A stretch of 64,000 nucleotides of DNA from Bradyrhizobium sp. 139. GTDB taxonomy: Bacteria > Pseudomonadota > Alphaproteobacteria > Rhizobiales > Xanthobacteraceae. The position numbers and the translations under genes are program-made. Each line of letters opens with the position of its first letter. Within the stretch, counting starts at the first letter, position 1. The notes under the pieces are model-generated. The model made no database searches. It worked only from the letters and a program-made list of their open reading frames with translations, and had not been told where the DNA came from. Shown in pieces: positions 55,157-63,901 of the stretch. The stretch is from assembly GCF_023074175.1 (NCBI RefSeq), contig NZ_JADPKS010000006.1, forward strand, positions 28,565 through 92,564, given 5' to 3'.

Positions 55157-55285
55157 TCACCGCACCCCCGTGCCTTTGCAGCGCTGGCACTTCACCACCT
55201 TATCGCCCTTCTTGAGCAGACCTTTGCCTTCACAATTCTTGCATTTCTGTTTCTTCTTGATGTTCGGGCCTTTTTCACTCACCAT
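55157..55285 (-). CDS. Small CxxCxGxG zinc-ribbon protein (DnaJ-like), 42 aa
   Basis: Basic 42-residue protein MVSEKGPNIKKKQKCKNCEG, continuing with a second CQRCKGTGV at its end. The two CxxCxGxG repeats (CKNCEGKG and CQRCKGTG) are the halves of one DnaJ-type zinc centre, with four cysteines. GGAG lies 6 nt before the ATG. Such mini-ribbons could support chaperone or thiol-redox work; no larger DnaJ domain is present. The longer open frame on this strand upstream of the ATG overlaps the stress-protein gene and is not credible. Confidence 0.75.
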   Translation of the reverse strand: MVSEKGPNIKKKQKCKNCEGKGLLKKGDKVVKCQRCKGTGVR

Positions 55286-55364
55286 GAAATTCTCCTGCCG
55301 CGAGAGAGCGGTCTTGTGCGGTAGCTCAGCGGAACGATTGAGCGGTGTCGGGTAAGCCCTACAC

Positions 55365-55826
55365 CTATGTCGGCTTCGGCACCACCAGCACGGGAACGCT
55401 TCCGTCCACCAGGACCTCGGATGTCTGGCTGCCCAAGAACAGCTTCCTGAGGCCGCGTCGCCCATGAGAGGCCATCACGATCAGGTCGCAGCCCCGGGAC
55501 TTCGCTGTATCGATGATCGCAGTCGCCGGGTGCGCATTCGGAACATGCAAAAATTCTGCAGGCGTGCCGATCTGCTCCGACAGGGCGCGCGCTTCATCGA
55601 GCACCTTGCCCGCGCGGGCCTTGCAGGCTGCGTCAAAGCTGTCGATTTCGTCCTGCGTCGGAATCCAACCCGAGGCGTGTCCGCTGCCATAGTCGACCGG
55701 CAGCGCTTCCGTCACGGTGATGATTGTCAGCCTGGCGTTCAAGGCCTTCGCCAAGGTGATGCCATGCTCAACCCCTTTCCTCGCGACGTCCGATCCATCC
55801 GTGCTCAAGAGAATGTTGGCGTACAT
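55365..55826 (-). CDS. Universal stress protein, UspA family
   Basis: 153 aa beginning MYANILLSTDGSDVARKGVEHGITLAKAL. The ATP-binding motif G-2x-G-9x-G(S/T) appears as MASHGRRGLRKLFLGSQTSEVLV near residue 120, so this is likely an ATP-binding UspA. ATG chosen for GGGAG 7 nt upstream; an in-frame ATG nine codons earlier has no ribosome site. Confidence 0.88.
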   Translation of the reverse strand: MYANILLSTDGSDVARKGVEHGITLAKALNARLTIITVTEALPVDYGSGHASGWIPTQDEIDSFDAACKARAGKVLDEARALSEQIGTPAEFLHVPNAHPATAIIDTAKSRGCDLIVMASHGRRGLRKLFLGSQTSEVLVDGSVPVLVVPKPT

Positions 55827-56352
55827 CCGGTGGCTCCCTTGCTCGTCGAACATAGTGATGTCCGGCTAATATGATCCGATAGGCACCGTGGGTCCATGCG
55901 CTTTCTTTGGTCCTGGTCTCACTGTCACGGCCTCAGAAGGGCGGCCTCGCACGACGTGGACACGTCTGGTTCTGCTCCAGCTAAACTTTTATTCACGTTC
56001 GATGCAGGCAGCCGAAGCTGGCATAGGCCTCTGTCTCGTGTTCGCGAAGATTGTACGCGCCTCGGGCAAATCGGAAACTACCTTGTGATTTGGGAATAAG
56101 CGCACGACAACACACCTCTGGGGTGGCGGATCGGATCTCTTGCCTCGCGGGGGATCACCCAATCGACCGGTCGCGATTGACCCAGAACGGACGTTGGTCC
56201 TGAAGACGGAAATTCCTTCGCTTGCCGAAAGTGCATAGCCCGGAAAGTGATCGCGCTCCATTCTGCGGCGGATCAAGAAGATCCGGTAGCCGCAAAATTC
56301 GGCAGTCTACCGACCTGGAAGCCGAACCATCCGTTTCATGGAGAAGACGACC
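55827..56352. other. Gene-poor interval upstream of the propeller gene
   Basis: About 525 bp with only short, overlapping open frames in several phases and no persuasive start signals. No tRNA-like fold or insertion-sequence end was seen. It contains a few hairpin-rich stretches and must hold the promoters of the stress-protein and propeller genes. The transition to somewhat lower GC, as judged by eye, starts here. Confidence 0.4.
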
Positions 56353-58368
56353 ATGCGACTGGCACAAAAATTCTGGCTTGTTTTTCTCGCGCTCGGCGCT
56401 GCGATTGCCGTACAAGGAGCTCCTGCGTCCGCACAACAGCGGCTCGAAGGTCAGGTCTTGCTTGCAGGTGAGCCGGTCGTCAGCGCGACTGTTACTCTCT
56501 GGACTGCGGGTGCAGACCAGCCCAGGCAAGTTACCCAGACGCAAACCGGCGCGGATGGCCGCTTTGCACTCAGCACACCCCCCGGGGCTGGCAACGCTCC
56601 CACGTACCTTGTGGCCAAAGGCGGCACGGCGGGAGGCGCGGCGAACACGGGCGTCAACAATGCCATCGCCCTGATGGTATTGCTTGGAGACCCATTGCCG
56701 AGAGCAGTCACCGTTAACGAACTTACCACTGTAGCCTCGGCGTTCGCTGCCGCTCAATTCATCAAGGGGGAGGCAATCTCCGGTAATCCGCTCGGAATGC
56801 GGATTGCTGCCGGAAACGTTCCGAACCTCGTAGACCCCGCGACCGGCCAATGGGGCAAAGTGCTGTTGGACCCGCTTAACAGCACCCGGACTACCACGCT
56901 GGCTAACTTGAATACGCTTGGTTCGCTCATCACCGCATTCGCCACAACGACTAACGAGGATTGGCGCGCTCGCTTCCTCAAGGCCGCAACCGTTCCCGGC
57001 GGAGCCACCCCGAAGAATGTCATCGAGGCAATGACCGGTATTGCTCGCAAGCCGTGGGCGCAGCCAAAGGAACTCTATGCGCTATTCGATGAAGCATATC
57101 CGCAGCCGAAGGACGGTGCCCGGCGCAAGGCACCGTTCGTACCGTATCTGGCCTACGTCCCGGATGACTTCGTCCTGTCGCTTTGCTTCGCGGGCGGCGG
57201 CGTTTACTCGGCCGGTCGCCTCATGTTCGACGCCGAGAGCAATCTATGGAGCGGACAAAACTGGATGGCCGGTTCGCAGTCCGGCGTCAATCAAAGTATT
57301 GGTGGCGGCGTAGTCAAACTCTCGCCTAACGGAACCGCGCTCTCGCCGCCCATCACCGGCTTCACCGGAATGGGCATCGATGGCGTCGGCTGGGGCACCG
57401 CCGTAACAAAGGACAAGGTCTGGCTCACGAGCTTCAACGGGAAGATCCTCGTACTGGATTTCGATGGTCATCCCATCGGTACAGAGAGCGACTTCCCGTT
57501 CAAAGAGAAATTCCTTGGCCTGATGGGCATCGGTGTTGCCGCGAATGGCGACGTCTGGATAGCAGATGGGTCGGACAATCAGTTGCTGCATTTTCCCGGC
57601 GGGCGGGTGACTGACGGCCGGATCGTAAAAGTCGGCGGACTGAAGTCTCCCTTCGACATCGTTATCGATGCCCAAAATCGCGTTTGGGTCAGCAACTCCC
57701 AGTCGGACAAGGTTGTACGGTTCCCCGCCGACGATCCGTCCAAGGCGGAGTCATTCCGCGCCGGGATCGGTGTTCGCGCTCTCGCGCTCGACTCGAAGAG
57801 CAACGTATGGGTTGCGAGTAACATGTCGCTCGATTTTCCCCCGCCCGTCATTCCCGACGGCGCGTCGATCATGGAGCAGTTCAAAATCGCCGCCGGGCAT
57901 ATGCTTAAGGTCCTCGAAACCAACCCCCATATGGTCACCGGCGTGGTCAATATGATCCGTCCCGATGGCTCCCAGCCTGCTCCGACCGGCTTCACGGGTG
58001 ACAAAGCTGTCAGCGTGCCGTGGGGCTTGAACATCGACGGCAACGACGACGTCTGGATTGGCAATTTCTGGGGCCGAGGGGTGGTGCTGATGGCCGGAGA
58101 CAATACGAAGGGCCATCCCGCTGGCACCAAGATGGGTGATGCCATCCATGTTTTCAAAGGCGGCAGCATCCAGATGCTGACCGACGTTTCGATCGACCCG
58201 GCGGGCAACGTTTGGGCGGCGAACAACTGGAACGACCTCAACGGCGCCGCCTCGCCCGATCCGACTCGCCCGACTTCGACATGGGGTGGAGGGTCCGGCA
58301 TCACGGTTATCTACGGAGTGGCTGCTCCCGTGCAGCCGCCACGCATGGGAATGGTGCGCAAGCCATAA
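56353..58368 (+). CDS. Exported beta-propeller protein (NHL/SMP-30-like) with carboxypeptidase-regulatory-like N-terminus
   Basis: 671 aa. Signal peptide MRLAQKFWLVFLALGAAIAVQGAPASAQ. Residues ~25-90 look like a carboxypeptidase-regulatory/Ig-like module (LEGQVLLAGEPVVSATVTLW...GADGRFALSTP). A ~170-residue linker domain follows, then from ~260 a series of propeller blades with repeated G-x-V-W-(I/V)-(A/S) motifs (NLWSGQNW, DVWIADGSDNQL, RVWVSNSQSDKV, NVWVASNM, DVWIGNFWG, NVWAANNW). The ATG at 56353 is preceded by GGAG; an ATG five codons earlier is not. Cotranscription with the sulfatase is likely (67-nt gap). Binding or lactonase-like function is possible but not assigned. Confidence 0.8.
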   Translation: MRLAQKFWLVFLALGAAIAVQGAPASAQQRLEGQVLLAGEPVVSATVTLWTAGADQPRQVTQTQTGADGRFALSTPPGAGNAPTYLVAKGGTAGGAANTGVNNAIALMVLLGDPLPRAVTVNELTTVASAFAAAQFIKGEAISGNPLGMRIAAGNVPNLVDPATGQWGKVLLDPLNSTRTTTLANLNTLGSLITAFATTTNEDWRARFLKAATVPGGATPKNVIEAMTGIARKPWAQPKELYALFDEAYPQPKDGARRKAPFVPYLAYVPDDFVLSLCFAGGGVYSAGRLMFDAESNLWSGQNWMAGSQSGVNQSIGGGVVKLSPNGTALSPPITGFTGMGIDGVGWGTAVTKDKVWLTSFNGKILVLDFDGHPIGTESDFPFKEKFLGLMGIGVAANGDVWIADGSDNQLLHFPGGRVTDGRIVKVGGLKSPFDIVIDAQNRVWVSNSQSDKVVRFPADDPSKAESFRAGIGVRALALDSKSNVWVASNMSLDFPPPVIPDGASIMEQFKIAAGHMLKVLETNPHMVTGVVNMIRPDGSQPAPTGFTGDKAVSVPWGLNIDGNDDVWIGNFWGRGVVLMAGDNTKGHPAGTKMGDAIHVFKGGSIQMLTDVSIDPAGNVWAANNWNDLNGAASPDPTRPTSTWGGGSGITVIYGVAAPVQPPRMGMVRKP

Positions 58369-58435
58369 GCGCCGCTATCGTTGCGCACACGAGTACGGTC
58401 GCGCAGATCGCCCGGTATCGTCCAAGGAGTGAACC

Positions 58436-60106
58436 ATGAAGGTGAGTAGAAAACTTTGGCTTGGACTACTGGCATCAGCTGCCGGTGTGACCCTTGCCGC
58501 CGCGCCGGCGTTCGCACAAAAGAAGCCCAACATCGTTGTGCTGATGACCGACGACACCGGTTGGAACGATTTCGGCGCTTACACGGGCGGCGGGGCGGCG
58601 CTTGGCCACCCGACGCCGAATATAGACCGTGTCGCAAAGGAAGGCGCTCTGTTTACGTGCTGGTACGGCCAAGCCAGTTGCACGGCCGGCCGCTCTTCGT
58701 TCATGACAGGGCGCATCCCGATACGCTCGGCATTGTCGGTCGTGGTCGTTCCCAGCGACCGCAATGGTCTCAAGAAAGAGACACCGACGATCGGCGAGTT
58801 TTATCAGAAGAACGGGTATTCGACCTTCTACTCGGGCAAATGGCATCTTGGTGACGCGCCCGAGTTCTATCCGATCGAGCACGGCTTCGACGAGATGCAA
58901 CACTTCGCTGCCTACTATCCGGGCGTTTACGCCTACAGCGACACCTCACCAGACGCCCATCCATGGTTTCCGAAATACAACCCGCAATACTGGGCGATGT
59001 ATCAGAACGCCGTGAATCGTTACGAGTGGTCAGGCACGGCGGGCAAACCAGCGGCGAAGGGCGACGAGATCACCCTGGACAACCTTTCGGAATTTGATGT
59101 CCGTCAGACGGAGACGGCGATCAACTACATCAAGCAGCACGCCAAGGACAGCAAGCCATTCTTCATGGACATCAACTTCATGAAAATGCACCAGCCCAAC
59201 AGGCCGAGCAAGGCATTCGTGGGCAAGTCTCACCTTGGCAATTATTCGGACGCGATGATGGAGCTGGACTCCGATGTCGGCCGGATCATGGACACGATCC
59301 GTACCGAAGCACCCGATACGATCGTCATCATCACGGCCGACAACGGCGCTTGGCAGGACGCTTGGCCCGACGCCGGGACCCACCCATTCCGCGGCGAAAA
59401 AGGATCACCGTTCGAGGCCGGTTGGCGCGTGCCCGGCATCATGTGGGCGCCGGGCAAGATCCCGGCGGGGCTCGTTCTGCACGAAATGATGTCGCATATG
59501 GACGTGTGGCCCACGACCGCAGCGATGGTCGGGCTCAAGTCACCGACCAAGGGCGAGACCATGGATAACAATGGCAAGCCCATCTATTTCGACGGTGTCG
59601 ATAACAGCGCCTACGTGATGGGCAAGGCGGAACATTCGGCACGCGATTCCTGGATCTATATCGACGGCGAGAACTTCAATGGCGTTCGCGCGGACATTGG
59701 TGGCGACCCCGATGCGCCGTGGCTAAGAATCGCGTGGAAGATGGTCTATACCTCGAAAGATACCTGGATGGGCCCGGAATTGAACATGGGTGCGGTCCCT
59801 TCGATCTACAATTTGACCATGGACCCATTCGAAAAATATGACATGACCTTCAACGGTGCCACCCCGACGCGTAACCCGACTTCCTCCCCGGGGCGTTACG
59901 CAGGCATGGACAATGGTTGGGCCGCATCTCTGTTGGACCTGCCGCTCCAGGAGTTCAACAAGTCGATCATCAAATATCCGAACATCAGACGTTTCCCGGG
60001 AGGAGCCTCGACCGATCTCTTGCCGAATTTGCAAAACCCGGAAAACCCTGTGCCTGCGCTTGATGTGAACAACGCGGCGCGGCAGCTCAGAATGCAGGGG
60101 GATTAG
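58436..60106 (+). CDS. Exported arylsulfatase, type I (formylglycine)
   Basis: 556 aa with a Sec signal peptide (MKVSRKLWLGLLASAAGVTLAAAPAFAQ). Sulfatase landmarks: metal Asp pair in VLMTDDTGWNDFG, formylglycine signature CTAGR with Cys82 followed by SSFMTGR, KWHLGD (Lys/His), the C-terminal DNGAWQ metal site and GEKGSPFEAGWRVPGIMWAPG. Cys at position 82 requires oxidation by a formylglycine-generating enzyme not found here. AAGGAG precedes the ATG by 6 nt. It hydrolyses a sulfate ester in the periplasm, the natural substrate unknown. Confidence 0.92.
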   Translation: MKVSRKLWLGLLASAAGVTLAAAPAFAQKKPNIVVLMTDDTGWNDFGAYTGGGAALGHPTPNIDRVAKEGALFTCWYGQASCTAGRSSFMTGRIPIRSALSVVVVPSDRNGLKKETPTIGEFYQKNGYSTFYSGKWHLGDAPEFYPIEHGFDEMQHFAAYYPGVYAYSDTSPDAHPWFPKYNPQYWAMYQNAVNRYEWSGTAGKPAAKGDEITLDNLSEFDVRQTETAINYIKQHAKDSKPFFMDINFMKMHQPNRPSKAFVGKSHLGNYSDAMMELDSDVGRIMDTIRTEAPDTIVIITADNGAWQDAWPDAGTHPFRGEKGSPFEAGWRVPGIMWAPGKIPAGLVLHEMMSHMDVWPTTAAMVGLKSPTKGETMDNNGKPIYFDGVDNSAYVMGKAEHSARDSWIYIDGENFNGVRADIGGDPDAPWLRIAWKMVYTSKDTWMGPELNMGAVPSIYNLTMDPFEKYDMTFNGATPTRNPTSSPGRYAGMDNGWAASLLDLPLQEFNKSIIKYPNIRRFPGGASTDLLPNLQNPENPVPALDVNNAARQLRMQGD

Positions 60107-60259
60107 AAAGCCGCGGTTCGGACCAGATGGTTGCTTCGAGCTGGTCCTCCTTTTGGCAATCAAATCGGCACGAGCCGAGATCATCTGATCGCGGCAGCTT
60201 GGTTCGTTTTCTGAAAGCCGAGAACCATTCGGGCCGAGCAATACCGGCAAGGTGTTCCA

Positions 60260-60697
60260 ATGAAGGGTCTGGATATCTTCATCATAAACACGATTAGACC
60301 ATTTCTCATCGTGTTCGGCATCGCTACCGGCCTGTCATTGCCGTTCGCCATCGACATAAACCTCCTCACTCCGATGTTTGGTGGCCTTGTGGATTATACG
60401 CCTTCCAGCGTGCCCGCGCTGCGGCACTGGGGCATCATGGTCTTTGGAATTGGCGCGCTGATGGCGGTCGCTACCTTCCGTCCCTGGTTGCGCTTCGAGA
60501 CCATGGTGTTCAGCGCCGTCGAGAAGGGCTTCATGGTCTACTTGTGCATCAGCAATTCTGGCCAGCCATGGGCCAGGGGCTACCTGCTGCCGTTTCTACT
60601 CGACTCGACCATCGTCGCGTACAGCATCCTGTATTTTATCAGCAACCAAGGCCGTCCGGAGTCGTGGTCGAGAAGCAAGGGCGATAGTCATGGCTGA
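60260..60697 (+). CDS. Four-helix membrane protein of unknown function
   Basis: 145 aa with hydrophobic segments near residues 11-30, 58-75, 82-100 and 108-128 and a charged C-terminal tail (GRPESWSRSKGDSHG). Size and helix layout recall DUF4345-like proteins, not certain. It follows the sulfatase by about 150 bp on the same strand and is convergent with the AraC regulator, sharing an inverted repeat that covers both stop codons. Confidence 0.7.
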   Translation: MKGLDIFIINTIRPFLIVFGIATGLSLPFAIDINLLTPMFGGLVDYTPSSVPALRHWGIMVFGIGALMAVATFRPWLRFETMVFSAVEKGFMVYLCISNSGQPWARGYLLPFLLDSTIVAYSILYFISNQGRPESWSRSKGDSHG

Positions 60698-60728
60698 GAT
60701 CACAAGCCGCTATCTTGTCCTGATCTCA
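60695..60728. terminator. Inverted repeat covering both convergent stop codons
   Basis: TGAGATCA (60695-60702) and TGATCTCA (60721-60728) are perfect complements, with an inner CAAG/CTTG stem. The TGA of the membrane protein is the first three bases and the TGA of the AraC regulator is the last three, on the other strand. Candidate bidirectional terminator. Confidence 0.6.
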
Positions 60729-61718
60729 ACTGGACCTTTGCAGCAATAACGGGCGATTAGGAAAGTCTCGCTGATTATCTGGCGGTCTTTTCAACGTCTC
60801 CGAAGGCGTCTCACCAAACAAAGTTCGATAGGCGACTGCGAAGCGCCCCAGCTCCCAGAAACCATGGTCGGTGGCAATTCGGGTTACCGTTACCGTGGAA
60901 GGGAGCGCTCGCACCAGCGCACGACGGACAAGGTGCATTCTCCGTAAGTTGAGGTAGCGGATAGGGCCCATTCCAACGTGTTCTTCACACGCAAATCGGA
61001 GGGTTCGTTCCGCTACGCCGACGGCTGCGCAAACCTCAGTCAGATACAAGGGTGAGTTTGGGTTCGCCTCCAGGAACTCCTCGAACCGGGCGAGGATGGA
61101 TTCTTTGCGAAGGGTGCCGCTGTTTGTCGTTGAGACAATGCCTTCAGTCAAACATCTGATCAACACGTGAATAGATTGCTGCTCAAATGCCCGAGTAATT
61201 TCTGGAACCTCAAAAAATTCTGGCGTGGTCTTGGCCAGGCGTTCGGCCGTCTCATGTAGCTCCAATAATCGCCTCATGAGGTCTGGGCTTGGCCGAATGG
61301 AACGTTTGGTGCGCTCTACGTCAAATTCGCAACCGGCTATCGCTTTGCTTGCCCTTACAAGTTCCTCCGGCGCAAGAGAAATACACCCGAAGTGGAAATC
61401 CCCCATAGTTCTTACGTGTTGTACTTCGTAGTCCTCCGCGATCAGTTCACCTTGCGATAACAACCTGCCACAGTGGTACACCTCTGGCTGAACTTGCGAG
61501 AGAAAACTGAAGATCTTGCGACCGGGCCTTATCGTCCCTTTGTGGACACGTGCCAAATTTTCATGAAATCGCTGCATCCATAATTCGTTCATTACGATTT
61601 GCGTCACTTGGCCTCGAAACTCTCCCTTCACAGTGGGAAATATTCTCATATCGGCGGCACGAACGTTCGTCTGATACGGAAACGGATCGCTGAAACTGAG
61701 AACTTTGCTCCAAGCCAC
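60726..61718 (-). CDS. AraC/XylS-family transcriptional regulator
   Basis: 330 aa from GTG 61718, chosen because GGTGGAGA lies 8 nt upstream and the N-terminus then fits the family (VAWSKVLSFSDPFPYQTNVRAADMRIFPTVKGEF); the open frame extends nearly 280 bp further upstream without support and would overlap another gene. Two C-terminal helix-turn-helix motifs (~residues 235-325: LYLTEVCAAVGVAERTLRFAC; TVTVTRIATDHGFWELGRFAVAYRTLFGETPSETL). Likely controls the adjacent sulfatase-propeller module. Confidence 0.87.
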   Translation of the reverse strand: MAWSKVLSFSDPFPYQTNVRAADMRIFPTVKGEFRGQVTQIVMNELWMQRFHENLARVHKGTIRPGRKIFSFLSQVQPEVYHCGRLLSQGELIAEDYEVQHVRTMGDFHFGCISLAPEELVRASKAIAGCEFDVERTKRSIRPSPDLMRRLLELHETAERLAKTTPEFFEVPEITRAFEQQSIHVLIRCLTEGIVSTTNSGTLRKESILARFEEFLEANPNSPLYLTEVCAAVGVAERTLRFACEEHVGMGPIRYLNLRRMHLVRRALVRALPSTVTVTRIATDHGFWELGRFAVAYRTLFGETPSETLKRPPDNQRDFPNRPLLLQRSS

Positions 61719-61875
61719 TTTCCAATCTCCACCAAGCTCGTTTGGCTCGCGGATCGCGCGTCGGAAAACACGCCTATGATTGAGAACAAACCCGGCGAGC
61801 ACTATGCAAAAAACGGCAGGAATATGAGAATTTGGAAGAGCTTGCCGCATTTGCATAGCTTCAGGTGACATAAGT

Positions 61876-62142
61876 GTGACAGGCTGCTCCCAGCGGGACA
61901 ACAAACCGTCCGGGAATCGCCTCGAGCCAGCATTGGTCAGAAACGACCCAATCGATTGCCTGAGGGCCGTGATGCAAGAGGAACACTTGACCATCGGCCA
62001 GTGCGACGAACTAGCGAAAGCTCTGCATGAAGATGCCTTTCGCTTGCCGCACGGATCGGAAAGGGAGAACCTGTTGCAGCTGGCGGAGGGCTACCGCCTC
62101 CTTGCCGACATGAAAAGAAAGGTTCCTCGTAAAGTGACTTGA
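61876..62142 (+). CDS. Small hypothetical protein, 88 aa
   Basis: MTGCSQRDNKPSGNRLEPAL at the start, then a mostly helical, charged body (LTIGQCDELAKALHEDAFRLPHGSERENLLQLAEGYRLLADMKRKVPRKVT). The start is uncertain: GTG 61876 or ATG 61972 (MQEEHLTIGQ, 56 aa). The C-terminal part resembles short helical proteins annotated in rhizobia as hypothetical. Sits divergent from the AraC regulator. Confidence 0.5.
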   Translation: MTGCSQRDNKPSGNRLEPALVRNDPIDCLRAVMQEEHLTIGQCDELAKALHEDAFRLPHGSERENLLQLAEGYRLLADMKRKVPRKVT

Positions 62143-62309
62143 CCGTATCCAATGCTGCGGTTTGGTCTGCATCCGGTCGCGTTCGTTGTGTTTTGACGAG
62201 GTCGTTTCTGGTGCGAAACTGGTGCGGCGGCTGTCACGGATGGCTTCTTGGACGATGCATCGCTGGTAGGAACGCATTGCCTGGATCGAGCCAATGACGC
62301 TTGATGTGC

Positions 62310-62885
62310 CTACAGATCGGATACGTGCTTCTCTACCCGCTTCGCAACTTGGACGAGTTTTTGACGCTTGAGAATGGGGATGAAGTCTGATGCTGAAACC
62401 CCGGTCTTGCTCAGATTCCGTCGGGCATTTGCGAGAGAGCTGATCACCAAGTCCGGGATTTGGTCGAAGAGGCCGGCAAGAAAGGCGTCAGGGGTCATCC
62501 TTCGGAGGCCGAACTTCTTCAGCTCGTTTGCTGGAAAGTGACGCAAGTTCCACGTGAGAACGTGCGTTGCGTTGGCGACGATTCCGGCTGCGACGATATG
62601 ACGATCATCTGGATCTGGCAGGGTTATCTTCGGAATGTGTTCCTCGTACCCACCGACCGTCGCCGCCGGGAGCGCATCATTCATCAACCGTCGGGTAACC
62701 TGCAAACGCTCTATCGGAATGGCAGGTACATCAACTACCAAGTTTCGCATCCATTCATCATGGATCTCATCCGTCCAGCGCGCTTCGACCAACCGATCGA
62801 CTGCGGCCTGAACGAAGATATTCCTGAGATGAAAGGGATACAGAACGCAGGCGTCGAAGACCGCGACGGCGGGCTCAAACCCCAT
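62310..62885 (-). CDS. PIN-domain ribonuclease, VapC-like toxin
   Basis: 191 aa. PIN signature acidic residues appear in AVFDACVLYPF (Asp11), WTDEIHDEWMRNL, and LPDPDDRHIVAAGIVANATHVLTWNLRHFP (the third/fourth acidic site). It should be an Mg-dependent endoribonuclease. The start lies inside the last codons of the upstream HTH gene (11-nt overlap), a typical toxin-antitoxin arrangement. The C-terminal ~55 residues extend beyond the minimal PIN core. Confidence 0.85.
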   Translation of the reverse strand: MGFEPAVAVFDACVLYPFHLRNIFVQAAVDRLVEARWTDEIHDEWMRNLVVDVPAIPIERLQVTRRLMNDALPAATVGGYEEHIPKITLPDPDDRHIVAAGIVANATHVLTWNLRHFPANELKKFGLRRMTPDAFLAGLFDQIPDLVISSLANARRNLSKTGVSASDFIPILKRQKLVQVAKRVEKHVSDL

Positions 62886-63321
62886 AGCGCCGCCTGAGGT
62901 CCTCGGCGTCGTCGGCGAGCGCCTCCATCGCCGCCTGCTGGGCTTCGATCCGTGTCTTCAGTGCCAGAACGTCCTTTAGCTTCGTACGGCGGTGCTTGCC
63001 GACATATCGGAATGGCAGATCGCCAGCGTCCATGCGATGCACGACCAGCGGTCGGGAGATTCCCAGGATATCTGCCGCGTCATTCGGACTGAGTTCCTGA
63101 TCCTCGGCGAGAACCGCGACGCGCTCCCCCTGGAGGAGATGGCCAAGCGCGGTTTCGAGCAGGGCTGCGGCCGCCGGGGGCAGCCTGACGATTTGGTCCT
63201 GGCCCGACTTGCGGCGAACCTTGATCTCGACATGATCGCCCTTGCCGAGCTTGCCAAGAGGCTTGGCGGCCTTGCGCTCCTGATCCGAGAGTTCGACGAA
63301 TTGCAGCATGTGGGCGGTCAT
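62875..63321 (-). CDS. HTH antitoxin of the PIN toxin
   Basis: 148 aa starting MTAHMLQFVELSDQERKAAKPLGKLGK; the GGAAAGGA ribosome site is 7 nt upstream. A central helix-turn-helix, SPNDAADILGISRPLVVHRMDAGDLPFRYVGKHRRTKLKDVLAL (~residues 77-120), binds DNA like MerR/excisionase-type modules, and the C-terminal ALADDAEDLRRRYGV helix could block the toxin. Genes overlap by 11 nt. Autorepression at the promoter upstream is expected. Confidence 0.83.
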   Translation of the reverse strand: MTAHMLQFVELSDQERKAAKPLGKLGKGDHVEIKVRRKSGQDQIVRLPPAAAALLETALGHLLQGERVAVLAEDQELSPNDAADILGISRPLVVHRMDAGDLPFRYVGKHRRTKLKDVLALKTRIEAQQAAMEALADDAEDLRRRYGV

Positions 63322-63345
63322 GGCGCGGTCCTTTCCAGACCCCAA

Positions 63346-63374
63346 TATATAACGGTTGAGACATTTAACTGCAA
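63346..63374 (-). promoter_or_regulatory. Sigma-70-like promoter of the toxin-antitoxin pair
   Basis: Reading on the minus strand, TTGCAG (63374-63369) and TATATA (63351-63346) are separated by 17 bp, 25 bp before the antitoxin ATG. AT-rich around the -10, unlike the surrounding sequence. Overlap with a dyad for the antitoxin was not obvious. Confidence 0.6.
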
Positions 63375-63500
63375 CAACTGAAATTCCGTCGCGATGTCCG
63401 TCGCAGCGGCAGGGGCTCCGGGACCCGATGTTCACACCCACTGCATAGTCGGAAAGGCCTATCAATACCGAAGACGCGCGCCCGTGTGAGGGAGGTAAGC

Positions 63501-63901
63501 GTGATTACTTCGGAGCTACTAGAGGCGTACCTGGCGTGCCCTTTGAAGTGCTACCTGCAATCGAAGGGGGAGAAATGCGCGGAAAACAGCTTCGCTGCGT
63601 GGAGCAAGGCGCAACAGGAGTCCTATCGTCTCGAGGGTATGAAGAGGTTGGGGGAGAGCCCTTCTAGCGGACCGGCTTGCGAGTCGTTGGACGCCTCGCA
63701 GCCCTTGAACGGCCGATGGCAGGTCGCGCTCGATCAGAAGTTCGATGTCAAGGACCTGTCGGCCAAGATACATGGTATTCATCGTGTCCCGAGAACGGCA
63801 AAAGCCGATGACCTCATTCCCGTGCGGTTCGTCCATACAAACAGATTGTCGCACGCACATCGACTAGCAGCAGCATTCGACGCGATCGTCCTGTCTACGG
63901 C
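63501..63901 (+). pseudogene. N-terminal fragment of a RecB/Cas4-like nuclease, interrupted by an IS
   Basis: GTG 63501 with GGGAGG 5 nt upstream gives MITSELLEAYLACPLKCYLQSKGEKC, the opening of TM0106-type RecB-like nucleases (Cys-x-x-Lys-C cluster typical of Fe-S/PD-(D/E)XK relatives). About 133 residues remain, ending DLIPVRFVHTNRLSHAHRLAAAFDAIVLS. The frame then enters the IS-like sequence and stops at 63956. No catalytic D/ExK core is present in this fragment. Confidence 0.68.

Noticed and set aside
55888..56099. Two overlapping short plus-strand frames in the gap
   Set aside because: Same DNA in two phases, no ribosome site, no conserved pattern; treated as non-coding.
56155..56850. 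Minus-strand frame across the gap and start of the propeller gene
   Set aside because: No ribosome site, no domain, and it overlaps the signal peptide and Ig-like module of the propeller gene.
61719..61994. N-terminal extension of the AraC regulator
   Set aside because: No ribosome site at the longer start, sequence without AraC-type conservation, and it would overlap the divergent small gene at 61876.
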